NCBI GenBank assembly: GCA_038138625.1
Contig: JAYQEA010000006.1
Span: 1 to 60,707, forward strand
DNA: 60,707 nt
Source: JAQXDR01 sp038138625
GTDB taxonomy: Bacteria; Pseudomonadota; Alphaproteobacteria; Rhodobacterales; Rhodobacteraceae
Reading direction: 5' to 3'
Each line of letters opens with the position of its first letter. Position 1 is the first letter of the stretch. The position numbers and the translations under genes are program-made. Under the pieces are notes generated by a model. The model searched no databases. It saw only the letters and a list, made by a program, of their open reading frames with translations, and was not told where the DNA came from. Positions 54,332 to 60,707 of the stretch are shown one piece after another.

Positions 54332-55014
54332 CAGGGTGCGAATGTACCAAGCTAAAATTTAAATCATGGGAAATTGTCATCGCCAAGTATGACGGATTTC
54401 AAAAGAACCCTTGCTTTTCAGACACACACTCAATACCCAGCACGTGCAGGATATACGGCACCCCACCGTTTGGTCACCACAAGCTTTGATGATCATGTAA
54501 AAGGCGCCAACGGCCTAACAGGTAGTAAAACATCAGTGGTTCTGAACGAGCTTACTGAAAGATCAGAGAGAGTAGACGCCAACGGTGGATCCGTAGAGGC
54601 ATCGTAAAAATTTTAACTCTTTTGATGATAAGCGACAAAAATCAACCCTATACAACCATAGCGTGGCCAGGCAATTCCGAGCAGTGTGTGGCGGCGTACA
54701 AAACTGCGTCCGGTTATGAGAAGATAAATGCCCCGGTCAGGTCAGGATGCTTCGTAGGTCGTGCCATCTTCATAATCAGGAAAAAGAGCCAATCCAGCAC
54801 CGCATATAACGAATTTGGCTCGGCACAAGTGAGGTTCTCAGATCTGGATACAACACCCACCATGATCCCTCACATGATCGAGAAAAGGGCAATCGCGTCA
54901 AAGCAGACCCCCATCCCATTTTTTTCTACGTCGGTCCCAAACGCCAACTACGGAAAAAGATTTGATGTTTTTCAATCACTTGAACAAACGATACGTCATT
55001 GAAAGGATAGTAAA
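54332..55014. other. Gene-poor stretch before the cold-shock gene
   Basis: Two plus-strand frames exist (54389-54607, 72 codons; 54622-55002, 126 codons). Neither has a ribosome binding site or a recognisable domain, and the base composition is unlike neighbouring genes. It also contains the cspA upstream region. Confidence 0.4.
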
Positions 55015-55224
55015 ATGACAACAGGAACAGTAAAATGGTTCAACGCAACCAAGGGCTACGGCTTTATCGAGTTAGACAATGGCACAGGTGATACATTTGT
55101 TCACATCAGTGCCGTCGAACGCGCAGGACTAACAGGCCTTAAAGAAGGCGCTAAGATTAGCTTCGACATTGTCGAAGATCGCGCACGGGGCAAGTCTTCT
55201 GCAGAAAATCTGCAATTGCAATAA
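55015..55224 (+). CDS. Cold-shock domain protein
   Basis: 69 residues, one cold-shock domain. RNP1 KGYGFI (13-18) and RNP2 FVHIS (27-31) bind single-stranded RNA/DNA. AAAGGA lies 9 nt before the ATG. It acts as an RNA chaperone; whether cold induces it is unknown. It is the only firm gene between 53.9 and 56.7 kb. Confidence 0.95.
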   Translation: MTTGTVKWFNATKGYGFIELDNGTGDTFVHISAVERAGLTGLKEGAKISFDIVEDRARGKSSAENLQLQ

Positions 55225-55240
55225 GGCCGAGCCTTTATGT

Positions 55241-55270
55241 TGATCCAACAGCTTTGATACTGTTGGGTCA
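55241..55270 (+). terminator. Hairpin after the cold-shock gene
   Basis: TGATCCAACAG and CTGTTGGGTCA form an 11-bp stem (one G-U) with an 8-nt loop, 16 bp after the stop. A run of eight T appears only about 20 nt later, so it is not a classic intrinsic terminator. Confidence 0.55.
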
Positions 55271-56721
55271 GCGTGATTCACCTCAGAAAATGTCATTTTT
55301 TTTAGGCTTTTACAACTCATATCGCCCGACTTGCGGATCAAGAAAATTCGTTTTGTAACATTTCATATTCACTATGAGCGTCCGTCTAACGCAGTTAAGC
55401 GAGGCTGTTCCATGGCATCTAGTATCTATATTGAACGAGGTGAGGCCCTCCATGAGCAGGCAGCAAAGTGCCATGCCCTGTCGCTTTACCGTACCGCTCC
55501 AGTGTCGCATTCCTTGCAGCTTTTGCTTAGAAAGCCAGCGAGTTTTCCAGATTGGAATCGAATGTTTTCAGCGACCGTGTAGACGCCGTTTATGTATTGG
55601 AAGATGGCAAGTTCAGTCATGCGGCGTTTGAACCAATAGTCCCGCCATAACAGTTGTCCTTCCAATGTTTTGAAGACCACCACCGCAGCATCGGTGTCAT
55701 AGCTGTTTGCGTTGCCAGATTTCGAACCCCGGACCGTATGCTGTCGCAGGATGTTCTGGTAATCATGAGAGCAATATCATGATCCGCGATCCGTGTAGTG
55801 CAGGCAGTCTTGCAGTGGCATGCGCAAGGTGATGGCCATTTCAGGCATCTTTGCATATTAAGTCATTTTTCGCCTGCCAAGGCGGACCAAATTAATCGTA
55901 ACCTGCTCAAGAATATGGATAAGAACACGGAAATACTCGCATTGGCCATCCGTCAAAGCGAACCTTCTGTCAGTCTCCCGGCAGGTAAAAAGATTGGCTT
56001 GGCGCAGATGGATCGTCAGGTGTCAACAGGCTATCGGGCGACGATACAGTCAAACAAATGGCCTGAATGGGATCCCTCTCAGGCGCATACGCATGGATGT
56101 TTTCGTCACAGGGCAATGACAACGCCGAGGACGCAATCCGCAAGAGCAGGGCGTTCGGCCGTGCACAAAAAAGGCAAGGTGCAGATCGTCGCGTGCGCTT
56201 ACCGTGAGACCCTTTTCTGCTGATATCAAAGCCTATACGTAAGCCCGACAGCCCAAACTCTTTGAGAAACCCCCGCTGGCGCAGATGATCTGCCAGGCAC
56301 AGGACCAACAGCCAAAGACAAGACCGGACCTTGAGAACGGCGACCTTGACTGGGAGACATCACCACCGCGCGCGGTCAAGCTCGCAAGACCTGGATGTTG
56401 CTGACGCAGCCCCAAACGACCCAGCACGACTACGTCGATCCGCAGGCTTGGCTGACATGCCCCCCAAATCGCAGACCATGAGGAGCGTCACCCCCCGGTT
56501 TTCCCACAACAGCCCGCAGCTGCCCTCAAATTACCCCAAAAGCGCAGCATCAATGGACGGCTTTTAATCACTACGAATTAGAGAACTTGGATCAAGCGAT
56601 ACGCGTCACCTATGATCGGTTCTAAGAATAGGATTTTCAGCGGTTTTTACAAACTCGGTTTGTTTAGTCTATGAGAGCTCAAAATCATTACCCCAACCAA
56701 TCTGGATGAAAAGTTTTGATA
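55271..56721. other. Decayed or non-coding stretch of about 1.45 kb
   Basis: No frame has a good start, ribosome binding site or domain. Short frames on both strands are broken by stops. A minus-strand segment near 55490-55720 reads protein-like (SYDTDAAVVVFKTLEGQ; LLWRDYWFKRRMTELAIF) but has no start and ends in a stop, so it may be a gene relic. No terminal inverted repeats or transposase motif were found by eye. Confidence 0.5.
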
Positions 56722-57552
56722 TTAGTGGCGGGCATTCCATGATCGTGAAGCAACCTTTCGCGTCATGAACTCGCACATTAATCCGAATGCAACCAGGCAT
56801 ATACCGATTTCCAGAGCATATTCCCAAGATGTGGTACGCGGTGTATAGTTTATGAATGCATAGCCGCGGCACTGATCGATGACGTGGAAAAGAGGGTTCC
56901 AATCAAAAAGAACAATAATATGTGCCGGCAGAGTGTTGGCGACGACCAATTTACCCGATGCAATCATATTTGCGCGTTGATACACAGCAGATAAAATGTT
57001 GACCAGCATGGGAAACCAAGGCTTAGCAGCCAAAAAAATTAAACCTACACCGCCTCCGGTAAACCAAGACAACAACAGCATCGCCAAGGTGCCCGTTGGG
57101 TCATCAATTTCGTTAAGAATTCCGGGATTGAATGCGAAATCATAAACAATAAGAACCACGAGGGCTGACAATATTTGAATGTACAAAGTCGACAACATCG
57201 CCGCCGCTATCAAAATAGCAGTCGACATTGGACCATGCTGCATGATTGGGCTGGCAGGTCCCTCGGACCCAAGAACAGCGCTTAAACTTTTCACATGGGT
57301 TAAGTACAGAAAAACACCCGTCATGATGTAGATCAGAAAATCCCCGCGCAGCGCCGTACCACGCAAGCCCAAGAACTCAAACATCACATAAAAAACAAGC
57401 ACAAAGATCAGCGTTTGCAATAAATTCGATATAATGGCCAGTATTGGGTTACGATGGCTTTTGCGGATATTTCGAACACAGCTGTGATAGACCAAAGTGT
57501 ACATCTGTAGCGCTTGCATTAAAAGGGAATTATCTCGTCTCAAACTTGGCAT
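56722..57552 (-). CDS. ABC-2 type capsule export permease (KpsM-like)
   Basis: 276 residues from ATG 57552; a TTG at 57582 gives ten more. An N-terminal cytosolic segment (MQALQMYTLVYHSCVRNIRKSHRNP, split near residue 25) precedes six membrane helices. The pattern and VLFDWNPLFHVIDQCRGYAF near residue 220 are those of KpsM/ABC-2 polysaccharide permeases. It probably pairs with the KpsT-like ATPase at 20204-20884. It stands alone, transcribed away from cysQ. Confidence 0.85.
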   Translation of the reverse strand: MPSLRRDNSLLMQALQMYTLVYHSCVRNIRKSHRNPILAIISNLLQTLIFVLVFYVMFEFLGLRGTALRGDFLIYIMTGVFLYLTHVKSLSAVLGSEGPASPIMQHGPMSTAILIAAAMLSTLYIQILSALVVLIVYDFAFNPGILNEIDDPTGTLAMLLLSWFTGGGVGLIFLAAKPWFPMLVNILSAVYQRANMIASGKLVVANTLPAHIIVLFDWNPLFHVIDQCRGYAFINYTPRTTSWEYALEIGICLVAFGLMCEFMTRKVASRSWNARH

Positions 57553-57644
57553 GTTTGATGTCCGTCCATTTTGTTCAGCCAAATAAATTGGTAAAATTAT
57601 AACCTTAAATGCCCTATCATTTGATGAACCAACGAAAGGAATAC

Positions 57645-58445
57645 ATGTTGAATTACGAACGGCTGATGGTGGTGTTTAGGCACCTTGCACTCGAAGCAGG
57701 CGCTAAAATCATGGAAATCTATGAAGATGGAAATTTTGATGCACGGGTCAAATCCGATGATAGTCCTGTGACCGCCGCAGATGAGGCTGCAGATGCTTTG
57801 ATTTCAGCCGGTCTTCGGTCAGCCTTTCCGGATATCGCTTTGGTGACTGAAGAACAGGCCGCAAGCCATGATATTTCGGCCAGTACATTTCTTATCGTGG
57901 ACCCTTTGGATGGCACAAAGGAGTTTTTAAAACGTAGAGGCGACTTCACAGTGAATATCGCCCTTGTTGAGAATGGCCTTCCTACCAGAGGTGTTGTGTA
58001 TGCACCAGCGCGGGACCGGATGTTCTGGACCAAGGCAGACGGCACCGCGGTCGAAGAACACGGTCCTTTTTCCGTTGATGCGACAGGCGCTGTCACTGCA
58101 ATCTCTGTTGGGCCCACCAACGGACAGGGCTTAAAAGTTGTCGCCTCCAAATCGCACCGTGACGCCGCAACCGATGACTATATTTCGCAATTTGACGTCG
58201 CTGACATAAAGAGCGCTGGCTCTTCGTTGAAGTTTTGCCTTGTGGCCACTGGCGAGGCTGATTTTTACCCACGGCTTGGCCGTACAATGGAATGGGATAC
58301 CGCTGCTGGACATGCTGTTTTGACAGGAGCGGGTGGCACAGTACTGCGTGCCGATGACCTAACCCCATTGGATTACGGCAAACCCGGCTTTGAAAATCCT
58401 TTCTTTCTGGCCCTTGCACCCGGGGTTCATCCAAAGACCGTCTAA
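57645..58445 (+). CDS. cysQ: 3'(2'),5'-bisphosphate nucleotidase CysQ-like
   Basis: 266 residues. The inositol-monophosphatase-fold motifs are present: DPLDGTKEF (metal-binding) and WDTAAGHAVL (C-terminal). It removes PAP left from sulfate activation or sulfotransfer. AAAGGA lies 6 nt before ATG 57645; the frame is open to 57609. In polysaccharide loci such genes may support sulfation, here only inferred. The GT2 gene starts 2 bp later. Confidence 0.9.
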   Translation: MLNYERLMVVFRHLALEAGAKIMEIYEDGNFDARVKSDDSPVTAADEAADALISAGLRSAFPDIALVTEEQAASHDISASTFLIVDPLDGTKEFLKRRGDFTVNIALVENGLPTRGVVYAPARDRMFWTKADGTAVEEHGPFSVDATGAVTAISVGPTNGQGLKVVASKSHRDAATDDYISQFDVADIKSAGSSLKFCLVATGEADFYPRLGRTMEWDTAAGHAVLTGAGGTVLRADDLTPLDYGKPGFENPFFLALAPGVHPKTV

Positions 58446-58447
58446 TC

Positions 58448-59653
58448 GTGAACAACGTCAGCTTGGTTATAGTCAGTTGGCAGCGCCCGTTAGAATTGGC
58501 GCGCTGCATGACTGCTGTCGGCCAGTTAGAAGGCGTTAATCTGCAAACTATTATTGTTGCCTGCAAAATTGGGGCGCAGGCCGCAAACGCTCATCCACTG
58601 TCACATCAGTGCTTGATTATTGAGACAGACGAGGCAAATGTCGCACAGGCCAGGAACAAAGGCCTCGCTTATGCATCAGCCTCTCTGGTTGCGTTTATCG
58701 ATGACGATGCGGTTCCGGAACCAACATGGCTGAAATCGTTGATTGCTCCTTTTGAGGATACGGACACTCAGATGGTGGGTGGTCAGGTTTTGGGTCGCAA
58801 TGGCATTTCACAGCAGTGGGGACAAAGGTTCCTGACAACATGGGGCGAAAGTCTCAGCACTCCCAAGGCTGATACGGTCGTACGTACCGAAGGTACAAAT
58901 ATGGCCATTCGACGTAGGACCTTGATGCATTTAAACGGCTTCGACCCGGCATTTTCTTTTTTTCACGATGATGCCGATCTGAATATGCGTGTCCGAAACG
59001 GAATTTGTTATGTGCCGGACGCAATTGTTCATCATGGTTTTGCAGCAGGGCTATACCGTAGATCTGACCGCGTCCCGAAAACGTTATTCCATATTGGTTT
59101 TTCGCAAACCATTTTTTTACGTAAACATGCGAGCGCCAATGAAATGGATAAAGCGTGGGCGCAGTTTGCACAAAAACAAGCCGATCGGTTGATAAAACTT
59201 GTTCAAAACGGTGCAATTGAGCCGCGCGACATGCGCAGATTGCTATCACAATTGGAATCCGGGCGCATTGCAGCCGAGACGCATAAATTATCTCAACCCT
59301 TGATCAAAGCAGCGCCTACGCGCGCACACAACTTTTATGAGCGAGCTAAGCAAAAAAGACATGTTCTAACCGGATGGCATTGGCAAAAGCGTCACCTGCA
59401 CGAGCGTGCCCGTGAGCTTACAAAACAAGGAAACTTGGTCTCTGTTTTCTGTTTCAGTCTCACGACACTGTATCATCGGATCCGCTATATGCCAGAGGGG
59501 TATTGGATGCAGTCAGGCGGACTGTTCGGCCTTTCCAAAAGAAACGAGAACAGTATCCAGATTTGGACAATGAAAGAGCGCGCCGCTGCAGAATGCCAAA
59601 AGTTGGCGCAGCAGCGGGGATTTAACGAAGATTTAACGATTGAAAAGCTGTAA
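58448..59653 (+). CDS. Family 2 glycosyltransferase
   Basis: 401 residues. The GT-A fold begins VSLVIVSWQRPLELARC; the nucleotide/metal acidic motif is FIDDDAVPEP near residue 80; the acceptor-side FFHDDADLNMRVR is near 178. The C-terminal 150 residues are helical and basic, of unknown role. GTG start 2 bp after cysQ. It probably adds a sugar to a surface polysaccharide. Confidence 0.88.
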   Translation: MNNVSLVIVSWQRPLELARCMTAVGQLEGVNLQTIIVACKIGAQAANAHPLSHQCLIIETDEANVAQARNKGLAYASASLVAFIDDDAVPEPTWLKSLIAPFEDTDTQMVGGQVLGRNGISQQWGQRFLTTWGESLSTPKADTVVRTEGTNMAIRRRTLMHLNGFDPAFSFFHDDADLNMRVRNGICYVPDAIVHHGFAAGLYRRSDRVPKTLFHIGFSQTIFLRKHASANEMDKAWAQFAQKQADRLIKLVQNGAIEPRDMRRLLSQLESGRIAAETHKLSQPLIKAAPTRAHNFYERAKQKRHVLTGWHWQKRHLHERARELTKQGNLVSVFCFSLTTLYHRIRYMPEGYWMQSGGLFGLSKRNENSIQIWTMKERAAAECQKLAQQRGFNEDLTIEKL

Positions 59654-59727
59654 ACTTTAATCTTACAAACGTAATATAACGAAACGTTTTTTCACACTAA
59701 TGCCTTCTTGTCAGGAGAAACTGATTT

Positions 59728-60612
59728 ATGACGCGTGCAGTAACCAAAGCGATTTTTCCTGTTGCAGGTCTTGGAACCAGGTTTCTGCCCGCCACCAAAT
59801 CTGTGCCAAAAGAAATAATGACTTTGGTTGATCGCCCACTTGTTCAATATGCTATCGACGAGGCACGTGCTGCCGGAATTAAAGAGTTTATATTTGTCAC
59901 ATCTCGTGGAAAAGGGGCGCTAGAGGATTACTTTGATACCGCGCCACAACTTGAAGAGGAGTTGCGCCGCAAAAACAAGACTGAGCTGTTGAAAGTGCTG
60001 AACGCGACAGCAATGGAAAGTGGGCAGATCGCCTATATTCGACAACACAGGGCCTTAGGCTTAGGTCATGCAGTCTGGTGCGCGCGTCGCTTGATTGGAG
60101 ACGAACCGTTTGCGGTTATTTTACCGGATGATGTCATCGCTGCTGAAAAGCCGTGCCTGCAACAAATGGTCGAAGCCTATCAAGAAACCGGGGGCAATAT
60201 GGTTGCAGCAATGCAAGTCCCTTGGGACATGACCTCATCTTACGGAGTTCTGGACGTCGACCGCATAAACGGGAAAATGGTTAAAATTCGTGATATGATT
60301 GAAAAACCACCTAATAATCCACCATCAAATTTGGCAGTCATCGGCCGCTATATATTGTCACCTAAAGTTTTATCCGCCCTAGACAATGTTCAAGTCGGAG
60401 CAGGAGGAGAATATCAACTAACCGATGCCATCGCTCAACAAATTTCCGGTGAAGGTGTTCACGGGTATGTCTTTGATGGTAAGCGCTTTGATTGTGGTAC
60501 AAAATCCGGATTTCTACAGGCCACTGTAGCATTTGGTTTGGCAAGAGACGATTTACATGACGATTTGGATTTTTTTCTAAGAGGCTTGTACGTCGATAGC
60601 ACCGCGGGATAG
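59728..60612 (+). CDS. galU: UTP--glucose-1-phosphate uridylyltransferase
   Basis: 294 residues. The nucleotide-binding loop is GLGTRFLPATKSVPKEI (15-31). GHAVWCAR, LPDDVI and VIGRYILSP are typical of GalU. It makes UDP-glucose for polysaccharides and lipids. AGGAGAAA lies 8 nt before the ATG. The 74-bp gap from the GT gene may hold its own promoter. Confidence 0.95.
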   Translation: MTRAVTKAIFPVAGLGTRFLPATKSVPKEIMTLVDRPLVQYAIDEARAAGIKEFIFVTSRGKGALEDYFDTAPQLEEELRRKNKTELLKVLNATAMESGQIAYIRQHRALGLGHAVWCARRLIGDEPFAVILPDDVIAAEKPCLQQMVEAYQETGGNMVAAMQVPWDMTSSYGVLDVDRINGKMVKIRDMIEKPPNNPPSNLAVIGRYILSPKVLSALDNVQVGAGGEYQLTDAIAQQISGEGVHGYVFDGKRFDCGTKSGFLQATVAFGLARDDLHDDLDFFLRGLYVDSTAG

Positions 60613-60707
60613 CTCGTATCAAAGCTCCGTGTAGCGATGGTGACCTGCCCCCAGAATTTGTTTTTGTAACGGTCAAAACAGCGAGGCGGCCGAAGAATGC
60701 GGAAGGC
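60613..60707. other. Window end without a recognised gene
   Basis: 95 bp after galU. No coding start, hairpin or terminator stands out. Confidence 0.4.

Noticed and set aside
54389..55002. Two plus-strand frames before the cold-shock gene as real genes
   Set aside because: No ribosome binding sites, no recognisable domain, and surrounding decay; kept only as a doubtful stretch.
55711..55732. T-loop-like GGTTCGAAATC on the minus strand as part of a tRNA
   Set aside because: No acceptor, D or anticodon arm can be built around it.
53910..56721. Insertion sequence or transposase
   Set aside because: No terminal inverted repeats, target duplication or DDE/HUH motif could be found by eye.
1..60707. 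CRISPR arrays, rRNA or tRNA genes
   Set aside because: No regularly spaced repeats and no rRNA/tRNA-like sequence were seen in the intergenic regions.

Overview
The window looks like a chromosomal piece of an alphaproteobacterium of the order Rhodobacterales, most likely the marine Roseobacter group. The basis is family recognition: a TauE/SafE exporter paired with a TIGR02186-type protein, an RpoE-ChrR sigma/anti-sigma pair with a matching RpoE promoter, DUF484-xerC, the dnaE/lepB/rnc/era/DUF1491/recO run, an XdhABC-BMP-transporter block, and an inositol-type locus with an RpiR regulator. I cannot fix the genus. The sequence is a draft: runs of N lie at 14605-14704, 40105-40114 and 54050-54059, and each damages or adjoins a gene.

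Layout. 1-9.4 kb is housekeeping: the exporter end, uvrC, an SDR, a Ca2+/Na+ antiporter, a zinc-ribbon microprotein, an S49 peptidase, priA and a transaldolase. 9.5-11.2 kb holds DUF484-xerC. 11.5-15.2 kb is a metabolic operon (GST, aldehyde dehydrogenase, SDR, P1 peptidase). 15.2-17.2 kb holds sseB-like, a broken integrase and a nuclease. 17.4-20.2 kb holds arsR-arsP and nhaA, the latter behind a switch-like leader RNA. 20.2-22.3 kb holds two capsule-export genes (KpsT- and KpsE-like). 22.3-25.4 kb holds chrR-rpoE, a histidine phosphatase and a saccharopine dehydrogenase-like gene. From 35.3 back to 25.4 kb a ten-gene minus-strand run reads dnaE, lipoprotein, lepB, rnc, era, DUF1491, recO, pgsA, moaD, moaE.

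35.6-44.8 kb is a plus-strand purine block: xanthine dehydrogenase xdhABC followed by a complete BMP-type nucleoside/purine ABC importer. 44.9-53.9 kb is a divergent carbohydrate locus with iolD-iolE-SDR on the plus strand and aldehyde dehydrogenase, HpcH/HpaI aldolase, D-2-hydroxyacid dehydrogenase, Gfo/Idh/MocA oxidoreductase and an RpiR regulator on the minus strand. It has the first steps of inositol breakdown, but iolB, iolC, iolJ and iolA are not in it. 53.9-56.7 kb is gene-poor and decayed, with an imperfect 157-bp repeat around an assembly gap and one clear gene, a cold-shock protein. 56.7-60.6 kb returns to surface polysaccharide: KpsM-like permease, CysQ-like phosphatase, GT2 glycosyltransferase and galU.

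The most interesting points are the nhaA leader with two mutually exclusive pairings that involve the ribosome binding site, the non-canonical inositol locus, an ArsR with a C-terminal cysteine cluster beside ArsP, a near-perfect RpoE promoter that would leave rpoE almost leaderless, and a capsule exporter whose permease lies 34 kb from its ATPase.
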